A stretch of 34,858 nucleotides of DNA, from positions 1-34,858 of the forward strand of contig JAILDT010000075.1 in assembly GCA_024689085.1 (NCBI GenBank), written 5' to 3'. Positions 8,819-16,340 of the stretch are shown here, one piece after another (the first letter of the stretch is position 1; each line of letters begins with the position of its first letter). Position numbers and translations under genes: made by a program. This DNA is from Clostridia bacterium (lineage in GTDB: Bacteria; Bacillota; Clostridia; Peptostreptococcales; Anaerovoracaceae). A model generated the notes under the pieces. That model was not told the origin of the DNA. It ran no database searches and saw only the letters and a list, made by a program, of their open reading frames with translations.

Positions 8819-11566
8819 TTATTTGAGTTTGGCTTCCACGACCGCCAGTCTGTCGACGACCTTGGCCAGCATGTCTTCGTACATTGCCTTCTTGGCTTTC
8901 TCCTCTTCGATGAGCTTCGCAGGCGCTTTGCTCACGAACCCTTCGTTGCTGAGTTTGCCGGTGGCTCTCTTGACCTCTCCTTCGAGGCGTTTCTTTTCCT
9001 TGGTCAGTCGGTCGAGCTCTGCCTTGTAGTCCATCAGCTCATCCAACGGGATGTAGACTTCCGCACCGTCGACGACGGCCGACATGGTCTCTTCCGGAAC
9101 ATCCTTTTTGTCCGCGATGAAGGTGATCTGCGTGATGTTGGCCAGCTTCTTGATGTATCTCTCACCGGCCTTGACCACCGCATCTCTGTCTCCGTCGCTG
9201 AGGATGACTGCCGAGAGTTTCTTGCTCGGCGCTGCTTCCGCCTCCGCCCGGATATTTCTGATGGCCTTGATGATGGACATTGCCATCTCCAGTTTTTCTG
9301 TCTCCGCCGGGAAGTGAAGGTCTTCCGTGTACTCCGGCCAGTCTGTCCGGATGATGAAGTTGTGCGGATTGTCTGCTTTCGCTTCTCCCTGCGGCAGGTA
9401 ACTCCAGATTTCTTCCGTAATGAACGGCATGAACGGATGGAGCAACGTCAGGACACTCTTGAGCACTCTGACGAGTACGTACCGCGCGACCTTCTTGTCC
9501 TCTTCGTCGCCGCCGTAGAGTCTTCCTTTGACAATCTCGATATACCAGTCGCAGAACTCATTCCAGATCAAGTCGTAGGCTCTCTGTCCCGCCAGGGCCA
9601 GATCGTAACGTTCCATGGTTTCGGTGATGTATTTCGTCGCGTCGTTGACGCGGCTGAGAATCCACTTGTCTTCGTCCTTCAGCTTGTCTGCACCCGGTCC
9701 GCCCGGCAGTGCCGCGTCGTTGCAGCAGGCCATGCCGCAGCAGTCTTCGCAGCATTTCAGCATCGGGAGGAAATCTCCGTTCTCATCCTGCAGGTTCATA
9801 ATGACGAATCGGGACGCGTTCCAGAGTTTGTTCGCGAAGTTTCTCGCAGCCTCGAGCCGGTCTTCCTTGAACCGCATGTCGTTGCCCGGAGTGATGCCCG
9901 TGGTCAGCATGAAACGCAGAGCGTCCGCACCGTACTGGTCGATGACCTCCAGTGGGTCGATGCCATTGCCAAGGGATTTGCTCATCTTGCGTCCCTGGGC
10001 ATCGCGGACCAGTCCGTGTACATAGACGTCACTGAACGGTACGCTGCCTGTGGTCTCCAGTGCGGAGAACACCATTCTGACGACCCAGAAGAAGATGATG
10101 TCGTATCCTGTCACGAGCACGCTCGTCGGATAGAAATACTTGAAGTCTTCGGTTTCTTCCGGCCAGCCCAGTGTAGAGAACGGCCACAACGCCGATGAGA
10201 ACCAGGTGTCCAGAACGTCCTCATCCTGTTTCAGGTTCGTGCATCCGCACTTCGGGCACTTCGTCGGCGCATCGTCCTCTGTGACGACGATCTCGCCGCA
10301 ATCCTGGCAGTACCAGGCCGGAATCCGGTGTCCCCACCACAGCTGTCTGGAGATACACCAGTCTCTGATTTCTTCCAGCCAGTGCATGTATATCTTTTCG
10401 AATCTCTCCGGCACGTGCCTGAGATCGCCTTTTCTTGCGGCTTCCATAGCCGGCTTTGCCAGATCTTCCATCTTGACGAACCACTGGTCGGAGATCATTG
10501 GCTCAACGACCGTATGGCACCGGTAGCAGGTTCCCGCCGGGATGATCATCTCTTCGGTCTTGACCAGATAACCCGCTTCATCCAGATCCTTGACCCAGGC
10601 CTTTCGGCATTCGTAGCGGTCCATGCCTGCGTACTTACCTGCTTCCTCGTTCATGGTCGCATCTTCGTTGATGCAGCAGACGATCGGCAGATCGTTTCTC
10701 TCTCCGACCATGAAGTCGTTTTCGTCATGCGCCGGCGTGATCTTGACCGCGCCGGTACCCTTCTCAGGGTCAGGATACATATCTGTGATGACCGGGATTT
10801 CCTTGCCGACCAGCGGCAGGATGACCTTCTTGCCTACCATGTCCTTGTATCTCTCATCGCTCGGGTGGACCGCAATGGCCACGTCTCCGAACATGGTCTC
10901 CGGTCTGGACGTTGCGACGACGATGCCTTCGCTGCCGTCCGCGCCCGGATATCTGAAGTACCAGTAGGAACCGGTCTGATCTTCGTGTTCAACTTCCGCA
11001 TCACTCAGTGATGTGCCGCACTGCGGACACCAGTTGATGAGGCGGTTGCCTCTGTAGATGAGGCCTTTGTTGTACAGCTGGACGAAGAAGTGTCTGACCG
11101 CCTTGTTGCAGCCTTCGTCCATGGTGAAGCGCTCGCGCTCCCAATCGCAGGAGTCGCCCAGCTTACGGCACTGCTTGGTGATCTTGCCGCCGTAGATGCG
11201 TTTCCACTCCCAGGCACGCTTGAGGAATTCTTCCCTTCCCAGATCTTCTTTTTCCAAGCCTTCCTCCTCGCGAAGCTTTTCGACCACCTTGACCTCGGTG
11301 GCGATGCTGGCGTGGTCGCTGCCCGGCAGCCACAGGGCGCTGTATCCCTGCAATCTGCGGAACCTGGTCAGTACATCCTGCAAAGTCTGGTCCAGAGCGT
11401 GTCCCATGTGGAGCTGCCCTGTGATATTAGGCGGCGGCATGACGATGGTGAACGGAGTCCTGTCCGGATCTCTGTACGCCCGGAAAGCGCCGCTCGTCTC
11501 CCATGCCTCGTATATTCTGTCTTCAAAATCTTTCGGATCGTATGTCTTTGCTAAGTTCTTCTCCAT
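8819..11566 (-). CDS. valS: Valyl-tRNA synthetase
   Basis: Charges tRNA-Val with valine; class I synthetase with an editing domain. The 915-residue protein has PPPNITGQLHMGHAL (HIGH motif) near the N-terminus, a zinc-type CQDCGE...CPKCGC segment, KMSKSLGNGIDP (KMSKS), a tRNA-binding helical domain, and a C-terminal coiled-coil arm (KAELDRLTKEKKRLEGEV). The start is well placed, with GAGGAGAG ahead of the ATG, 13 bases after larC. It carries an unusual insert at residues 605-615 with three Cys-Cys pairs, just before the anticodon-binding domain. No T-box leader is visible; the gene shares the larC promoter, whose leader is too short for one. It is slightly longer than usual mainly because of this insert. 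Confidence 0.97.
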   Translation of the reverse strand: MEKNLAKTYDPKDFEDRIYEAWETSGAFRAYRDPDRTPFTIVMPPPNITGQLHMGHALDQTLQDVLTRFRRLQGYSALWLPGSDHASIATEVKVVEKLREEEGLEKEDLGREEFLKRAWEWKRIYGGKITKQCRKLGDSCDWERERFTMDEGCNKAVRHFFVQLYNKGLIYRGNRLINWCPQCGTSLSDAEVEHEDQTGSYWYFRYPGADGSEGIVVATSRPETMFGDVAIAVHPSDERYKDMVGKKVILPLVGKEIPVITDMYPDPEKGTGAVKITPAHDENDFMVGERNDLPIVCCINEDATMNEEAGKYAGMDRYECRKAWVKDLDEAGYLVKTEEMIIPAGTCYRCHTVVEPMISDQWFVKMEDLAKPAMEAARKGDLRHVPERFEKIYMHWLEEIRDWCISRQLWWGHRIPAWYCQDCGEIVVTEDDAPTKCPKCGCTNLKQDEDVLDTWFSSALWPFSTLGWPEETEDFKYFYPTSVLVTGYDIIFFWVVRMVFSALETTGSVPFSDVYVHGLVRDAQGRKMSKSLGNGIDPLEVIDQYGADALRFMLTTGITPGNDMRFKEDRLEAARNFANKLWNASRFVIMNLQDENGDFLPMLKCCEDCCGMACCNDAALPGGPGADKLKDEDKWILSRVNDATKYITETMERYDLALAGQRAYDLIWNEFCDWYIEIVKGRLYGGDEEDKKVARYVLVRVLKSVLTLLHPFMPFITEEIWSYLPQGEAKADNPHNFIIRTDWPEYTEDLHFPAETEKLEMAMSIIKAIRNIRAEAEAAPSKKLSAVILSDGDRDAVVKAGERYIKKLANITQITFIADKKDVPEETMSAVVDGAEVYIPLDELMDYKAELDRLTKEKKRLEGEVKRATGKLSNEGFVSKAPAKLIEEEKAKKAMYEDMLAKVVDRLAVVEAKLK
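9722..9754 (-). other. Six-cysteine insert within ValS
   Basis: Codons for CC-x2-CC-x3-CC (residues 605-615) lie between the catalytic/KMSKS part and the segment DKWILSRV that opens the anticodon-binding domain. Most ValS proteins have an unremarkable short linker here. The pattern could bind a metal or a redox cofactor, or be a lineage-specific loop. Confidence 0.8.
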
Positions 11567-11579
11567 AGTCTCTCCTCTG

Positions 11580-12284
11580 TTACTTCTCGATGATATACAT
11601 TCTGAGGCCGCCGCGGCCTGTATCTCTCGTGCCTTTGGCTTCTGTCTCTCCTGTGAGCTGACCTTCCATGAACATCATGCCGCTGTCCGCCGGGACGGCG
11701 CCGATGCCGATGATCGCAGCCAGCCCCGAAGGGGTCACCATCTCTGTGTCCACGTCCGCGCAGGTATCAAACTTCAGAGCCGGATAGACTCTTCCGCACT
11801 CGTCCATCATGGCCTGCACGGCCGGCACAGGTACGGGGATGCGTCCGTGTGCACAGTCCACGAATCCTTTACCGTCGTTGATCTTCGAGACCAGGATCCG
11901 GTCCGGACTGATGATGTCCAGCGCTGCGCCGATGCCCAGCGCGTTGGCGATGGCCTGATCCCTGCCCACCTCGTGGAAGTGAACGGTCTCCAGCGTCATG
12001 CCGTGTACGCCGGCTTCCGCCTTCGCGATGACCGCGTAGATGTCACGGGCCGTCTGTCTTGCTTTTGCAGTGTACTGCTCCTGCCCGTCGATGATGGCCT
12101 TGACGTCTTCGTAACTGCGTCCGTGATGATCGTGGTGATGGTCGTGGTCGTGGCTGTGTGTGTGCTCGTGGTGCACGTGTTTGAGGGGTACACTATCCCC
12201 TGCGGTCCCGGCGAGATCATTCAGCGCGCGAAGCACCATGTCACCGCTGACACCGTTCGTGCAATCAATATATAGTGTTTTCAT
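11580..12284 (-). CDS. larC: LarC N-terminal-type nickel insertion protein (LarC1 only)
   Basis: LarC puts nickel into the pincer cofactor of lactate racemase and related enzymes. The 234 residues match the N-terminal half of LarC: MKTLYIDCTNGVSGDM at the start, a histidine tract at residues 36-54 with 12 histidines, VHFHEVGRDQAIAN, FVDCAHGRIPVPVPA, and EMVTPSGLAA. The segment before the histidine tract is also shorter than in full-length LarC. The C-terminal LarC2 domain is absent: valS starts 13 bases after the stop, so no frameshifted continuation is possible here. In lactobacilli LarC1 and LarC2 are joined by programmed frameshifting. No larA, larB or larE is in the window, so the client enzyme is unknown; a general nickel-handling role is also possible. 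It is the first gene of its operon. Confidence 0.85.
   Translation of the reverse strand: MKTLYIDCTNGVSGDMVLRALNDLAGTAGDSVPLKHVHHEHTHSHDHDHHHDHHGRSYEDVKAIIDGQEQYTAKARQTARDIYAVIAKAEAGVHGMTLETVHFHEVGRDQAIANALGIGAALDIISPDRILVSKINDGKGFVDCAHGRIPVPVPAVQAMMDECGRVYPALKFDTCADVDTEMVTPSGLAAIIGIGAVPADSGMMFMEGQLTGETEAKGTRDTGRGGLRMYIIEK
12123..12179 (-). repeat. Histidine-rich tract coding region in larC
   Basis: Nineteen codons, twelve of them His, mixed with Asp, Glu, Thr and Ser; on the DNA it is a run of alternating CAC/CAT and GAC/GAT codons. Such tracts in LarC and nickel chaperones bind nickel. The simple repetitive DNA could vary in length between strains. Confidence 0.85.
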
Positions 12285-12323
12285 AGTCTCTCCACATTAA
12301 GTAATATATAAATATACGAAAAA

Positions 12324-12382
12324 ATTATAACAAAGATTTTTTTGCGAATGTGGAATCTAACAGTATTTTAAGATTATGTCAA
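12324..12382 (-). promoter_or_regulatory. Promoter region of the larC-valS operon
   Basis: Reading the minus strand, TTGACA (12377-12382) is followed by a 17-base spacer and TAGATT (12354-12359), a good sigma-A type pair. A second candidate, TGTTATAAT, an extended -10 with a perfect TATAAT at 12324-12329, lies 30 bases nearer the gene but lacks a clear -35. The region follows directly after the gpsA terminator and is much richer in A+T than the genes. Confidence 0.7.
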
Positions 12383-12399
12383 CTTTTGCGATAATGCGC

Positions 12400-12429
12400 A
12401 AAAAAAGCCCCGGAACTGCATTCCGGGGC
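12400..12429 (-). terminator. Rho-independent terminator after gpsA
   Basis: On the minus strand a 9-base-pair GC-rich stem (GCCCCGGAA / TTCCGGGGC) with a 5-base loop is followed by seven T. It starts 17 bases after the gpsA stop and ends the 18-gene operon. Confidence 0.95.
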
Positions 12430-12446
12430 CCATATCTTGTGTCGTA

Positions 12447-13448
12447 TCAGAACTCCGCCTTCCTGCTCCGTCCCATGAGTGACCGGAGGGCTTCCGGCGC
12501 TGTGATCTCACCGGTTGTCACTTTGTAGATTGCCTCTGTGATCGGCATTTCCACCCCTGCCAGTTTGGCCAGTTCATAGGCGGCTTCCGCCGTAAACATA
12601 CCCTCGACGACCATGCCGACTTTGGCGATGGCCTCTTCCGGCCCCATGCCCTCTCCCATCAGGATGCCGCAGCGGCGGTTCCTGGAGTGCATGCTGGTGC
12701 AGGTGACGATCAAATCGCCCGTTCCCGTCAGGCCCGCGAAGGTCTCCGGCCGCGCGCCCAGTTTCAGACCTAGACGGGTAATCTCCGCCAGGCCTCTCGT
12801 CATAAGGGCTGCCTTGGCATTGTCGCCGAAGCCCATGCCGTCGGAGATGCCGGCGCCCAGCGCAATGATGTTCTTCAGCGCACCGCCCAGTTCCACGCCG
12901 GTGACGTCATCCGTTGTGTAGACGCGGAAACGATCCGTGATGAACAGATCCTGAATCGCTTTGGCAGCTTCCGGATTGTCCGAAGCTGTCGCAACGGTGG
13001 TCGGAAGTCTGCGCCCCACTTCTTCCGCGTGGGACGGTCCCGACAGCACAACGTAGCGGTCGAGGAATTCCTTCCCCATGACTTCCTCTGCAATCTCAGA
13101 CATCCTCTTGTGGGTGCCCTTCTCGATGCCCTTGGCCACGTCGATGACCAAAGCGTCGTCTCTGATGAACTCCTTCGCCGATGTCAGAGCGCTGCGGAAG
13201 TGCTGTGCCGGCGCTGAGAACAGAACGACGTCCGCATCCTTCAGCGCCTCTTCGCTGGTGTACGCCATCTGAATGTGATCCGAGAGCGGAACACCCGGCA
13301 GGTAATCCACGTTTTCCCGGTGCTCTTCCATGGAACGGAGATGCTTCTCGTCCACGTCAAAGATCTTTACGGCATGGCCTTTTTCTGCGACCACTGTGGC
13401 AAGCGCTGTTCCCCAGCTGCCTGCGCCGATGACACCGATATTACTCAT
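12447..13448 (-). CDS. gpsA: NAD(P)H-dependent glycerol-3-phosphate dehydrogenase
   Basis: Reduces dihydroxyacetone phosphate to sn-glycerol-3-phosphate, the backbone that PlsY acylates. The 333 residues contain the Rossmann motif GVIGAGSWGTALA at the N-terminus, FSAPAQHFRSAL, SGPSHAEEV, the catalytic-lysine segment ALKNIIALGAGISDGM, and GLTGTGDLIVTCTS. I start at ATG 13448, preceded by GGAGGG and AGGAAG; this overlaps the plsY stop by eight bases (ATGAGTAA). A longer in-frame reading to 13520 would run deep into plsY and is rejected. It is the last gene of the operon and directly follows plsY, so substrate and consumer are made together. Confidence 0.97.
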   Translation of the reverse strand: MSNIGVIGAGSWGTALATVVAEKGHAVKIFDVDEKHLRSMEEHRENVDYLPGVPLSDHIQMAYTSEEALKDADVVLFSAPAQHFRSALTSAKEFIRDDALVIDVAKGIEKGTHKRMSEIAEEVMGKEFLDRYVVLSGPSHAEEVGRRLPTTVATASDNPEAAKAIQDLFITDRFRVYTTDDVTGVELGGALKNIIALGAGISDGMGFGDNAKAALMTRGLAEITRLGLKLGARPETFAGLTGTGDLIVTCTSMHSRNRRCGILMGEGMGPEEAIAKVGMVVEGMFTAEAAYELAKLAGVEMPITEAIYKVTTGEITAPEALRSLMGRSRKAEF

Positions 13449-14091
13449 CTTCCTGCCCTCCTTCGTCCGCCTCCGTTTGATCTTTTTTCTTAAATATACC
13501 CATGATCGGCTCTTCGCCATGAATCAGCCTGACGATATTCGTCCGGTGCTTGATGATCATGATGATGGCCATCACACATGCAAAGACAAAGAATCCCGGC
13601 TCCATGAACGCCGCCAATACCGCAAAGGCAACCGCCCCAACGATGGATCCCAAAGACATCCGCTTTGAGGTGAAGACGACGATGGCGACAATCACCAGTG
13701 AAATCAAGGCCAGCAGCGGATTCACTGCCAGCACCGCGCCGAAGGCCGTGGCTACGCCCTTGCCGCCCTGGAACTTGTAGACGATCGGCCACACATGTCC
13801 CAGAAATACGCAAAGGGCGCACAGGTACGCTGCCAGCGGTCCGCCGACAAGCAGCCCGATCAGAACAGCGACCACGCCTTTCAGGATATCCACAATGCAT
13901 GTGATCGCGCCGGCTTTCTTGCCCATGACGCGCAGTGCATTGGTGGTTCCCGCGTTGCCGCTGCCTTCTTTCTTGATGTCCAGTCCCTGCCGTTTCGCCA
14001 TGATCGTCGACGGGGAAATGTTGCCGATGAAATAGGCTACGAGGCCCAGTACGCCGAGCAGAATGATTTCGGTCGTTCCTAATCCACCCAT
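13441..14091 (-). CDS. plsY: Glycerol-3-phosphate acyltransferase PlsY
   Basis: Integral membrane enzyme that moves the acyl group from acyl-phosphate (made by PlsX) to position 1 of glycerol-3-phosphate. The 216 residues show several membrane helices and the three family motifs: SGNAGTTNALRVMG, QGGKGVATAFG, and a C-terminal HRTNIVRL segment. I use ATG 14091, which has GGAGGAG seven bases upstream and starts one base after the der stop; the extended reading to 14124 is a shadow. The C-terminus carries a short acidic/lysine tail. PlsX is encoded about 6.5 kb upstream in the same operon. Confidence 0.97.
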   Translation of the reverse strand: MGGLGTTEIILLGVLGLVAYFIGNISPSTIMAKRQGLDIKKEGSGNAGTTNALRVMGKKAGAITCIVDILKGVVAVLIGLLVGGPLAAYLCALCVFLGHVWPIVYKFQGGKGVATAFGAVLAVNPLLALISLVIVAIVVFTSKRMSLGSIVGAVAFAVLAAFMEPGFFVFACVMAIIMIIKHRTNIVRLIHGEEPIMGIFKKKDQTEADEGGQEDE

Positions 14092-14092
14092 A

Positions 14093-15421
14093 CTAGAACT
14101 CCTCCTCTTTCTCGCCCTTCTCACGGAAGACGAATTTCAGCGATGTTCCTTCGAAGCCGAAGGCATTTCTGATCTGGTTCTCCAGATATCTGGAGTAGGA
14201 GAAATGCATCAGCTTCCTTGCGTTTATCTTGAATGAGAACAGAGGCGGCTTCACGCCGACCTGCGTCACATAATAGATTTTCAGTCTCTTGCCCTTATCC
14301 GACGGCGGCTGCTTCATCATGGTCGCGTCGGTGATGACCGTGTTCAGCTGTCCTGTCGGCACACGCATAGCCCGGTTTTCGGCCACGACCTTGGCAAGTC
14401 CCATGACCTGATTGACCCGCTGTCCTGTGAGTGCTGAAATAAAGAGCGACGGCGCGTAAGACATGAAGCCCAGTTCCGTGTCCATATTCTCCCGGAACTT
14501 CTTCATGGTGTTGGTCTCTTTTTCGATCAGGTCCCACTTGTTCACCAGGATCACGATGCCTTTGCCCGCCTCATGGGCGATACCGGCGATCTTCTTATCC
14601 TGCTCCGTAACGCCTTCCTGCGCGTCGATCATGAGCATGCACACATCGCAGCGCTCGATGGCCGCCACGGCGCGGATAATACTGAACTTTTCGATGTCCT
14701 CGTTGACCTTGCTTTTGCGGCGGATGCCCGCAGTATCAATCAAAGTGTACTGGTCGCCGTCGAACTCAAACGGTGTGTCGATGGAATCCCGGGTCGTGCC
14801 CGCAATCGGCGATACGATGACACGGTTCTCGCCCAGGAGCTTGTTGACCAGGGACGACTTACCGACATTCGGCTTGCCGATCATGGCGATCTTAATGGAG
14901 TCGTCTTCTTCAGCGCCGGCTCCCTCCGGGAAACTGGCGACGATTTCGTCCAGCAGGTCGCCCAGGTTCATCATGTTTGCCGAGGAAATCGGGATCGGCT
15001 CCCCGAGACCCAGCTCGTAAAAATCATAGAAATCATCCGGCAGTTCCGGCTTGTCGATTTTATTGACGGCCAGCACCACTTTTTTACCCGTCCTCATGAG
15101 CATCTCGCCCACTTCACGGTCCGCCGCGGTGAGCCCCTCCTTGCCGTCCACCATGAACAGAATCACATCGGAGGTGTCGATGGCCATCTCCGCCTGCTCC
15201 CGCATCTGGGAGAGGATCACATCCTTGGTGTTCGGCTCGATGCCGCCCGTATCGATCAACGCAAAATGCACCCCGCACCACTCGGCTTCCGCATAGATGC
15301 GGTCGCGGGTGACACCCGGCGTATCCTCAACGATCGACAGTCTCTTGCCGACCACTTTATTAAAGAATGTGGACTTGCCGACGTTCGGCCGTCCGACTAC
15401 TGCAACAAGCGGCAGACTCAT
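14093..15421 (-). CDS. der: Ribosome biogenesis GTPase Der (EngA)
   Basis: Essential GTPase with two tandem G domains that assists 50S subunit maturation. The 442 residues contain a first G domain with GRPNVGKST and [13 protein letters not shown], then a second with [28 protein letters not shown] and NKWD, followed by the KH-like C-terminal domain ([26 protein letters not shown]). Length is standard. The start ATG overlaps the ftsY stop by four bases (ATGA). Placement next to plsY and gpsA is common in Clostridia and Bacilli. Confidence 0.98.
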   Translation of the reverse strand: MSLPLVAVVGRPNVGKSTFFNKVVGKRLSIVEDTPGVTRDRIYAEAEWCGVHFALIDTGGIEPNTKDVILSQMREQAEMAIDTSDVILFMVDGKEGLTAADREVGEMLMRTGKKVVLAVNKIDKPELPDDFYDFYELGLGEPIPISSANMMNLGDLLDEIVASFPEGAGAEEDDSIKIAMIGKPNVGKSSLVNKLLGENRVIVSPIAGTTRDSIDTPFEFDGDQYTLIDTAGIRRKSKVNEDIEKFSIIRAVAAIERCDVCMLMIDAQEGVTEQDKKIAGIAHEAGKGIVILVNKWDLIEKETNTMKKFRENMDTELGFMSYAPSLFISALTGQRVNQVMGLAKVVAENRAMRVPTGQLNTVITDATMMKQPPSDKGKRLKIYYVTQVGVKPPLFSFKINARKLMHFSYSRYLENQIRNAFGFEGTSLKFVFREKGEKEEEF

Positions 15422-16308
15422 TCAAAAATTCCTTTCGCAAAATCTTCCGGATCGAATTCCTTCAGATCCTCTATACCCTCGCCCAGGCCAACATATTTGA
15501 CCGGCATATCAAACTCGTCAGCGATGGTCAGCACGATACCGCCCTTGGCCGTACCGTCCAGCTTGGTCAGAATGATGCCGGTAATGTCCGCCGCCTCGCC
15601 GAACTCAGCGACCTGTGAGACCGCATTCTTGCCCGTGGTGGCGTCCAGAACGAGGAGATTCTCGCGGGCGGCCTCCGGCCACTCGCGTCCGATTACTTTA
15701 TTCATTTTAGCGAGCTCATCCATAAGATTTTTCTTGTTCTGGAGTCTGCCCGCCGTATCGCAGATGAGCACGTCCATCTTCTTGGCCTTTGCTGACTGGA
15801 TGGCGTCGTAGATGACTGCGGAAGGATCCGCCCCTTCCGCGTGACGGATCACATTAACGCCGACCCGGTCGCCCCAGATCGCCAGCTGCTCGCCGGCAGC
15901 CGCGCGGAACGTATCGGCTGCGGCCAGCATGACCGTCCGGCCTTCCTGCTTGAGCTTATAGGCCAGCTTGCCGATGGAAGTGGTCTTGCCGCCGCCGTTG
16001 ATGCCGATCATCAGGATGACCAGCGGACTCTCTTCCGAAAGCTTCTGGGCGTCGCCCTTGTTGATGGTGTCCGCGATGATTTTCCCGAGACGGATCTTAA
16101 TGACACCCGGCTTGGTCATATTGTTGGCCTTGACTTCCGTGCGCAGCGTCTCCACGACTTTCATAGTCGTATCCATGCCGATGTCGGAGGTGATCAGGAT
16201 CTCCTCCAGTTCATCGAAGAAGTCCTCATCTATGGTCGGGTTCATCATGAGCGCGTCGTTGATGCGCTCCGACATTCTCCCGAAAAAGCCTTTTTTCTCT
16301 TCTAACAT
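15418..16308 (-). CDS. ftsY: Signal recognition particle receptor FtsY
   Basis: SRP GTPase that docks ribosome-nascent chain complexes at the membrane translocon. The 296 residues lack the long acidic A domain found in E. coli and consist of the helical N domain plus the G domain, as in many Firmicutes. Motifs: P-loop [14 protein letters not shown] (glycine where valine is usual, GVNGVGKTT), [23 protein letters not shown], and the C-terminal GLGEGIEDL. The start has GGAG eight bases upstream. It lies 32 bases after smc, the normal smc-ftsY order. Confidence 0.97.
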   Translation of the reverse strand: MLEEKKGFFGRMSERINDALMMNPTIDEDFFDELEEILITSDIGMDTTMKVVETLRTEVKANNMTKPGVIKIRLGKIIADTINKGDAQKLSEESPLVILMIGINGGGKTTSIGKLAYKLKQEGRTVMLAAADTFRAAAGEQLAIWGDRVGVNVIRHAEGADPSAVIYDAIQSAKAKKMDVLICDTAGRLQNKKNLMDELAKMNKVIGREWPEAARENLLVLDATTGKNAVSQVAEFGEAADITGIILTKLDGTAKGGIVLTIADEFDMPVKYVGLGEGIEDLKEFDPEDFAKGIFE

Positions 16309-16340
16309 TTTGTTTTCTCCAATGGTTTGTCATGCAGCAT

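Noticed and set aside
8759-10198. 479-codon plus-strand frame opposite valS
   Set aside because: Complete overlap with valS, no motif and no start signal; an antisense shadow.
12285-12446. Riboswitch or small RNA in the gpsA-larC gap
   Set aside because: The 162 bases are accounted for by the terminator and promoter elements; no extra conserved-looking structure was seen.
13449-13520. N-terminal extension of gpsA
   Set aside because: It lies inside plsY; the Rossmann motif starts right after ATG 13448, which has a good ribosome binding site.
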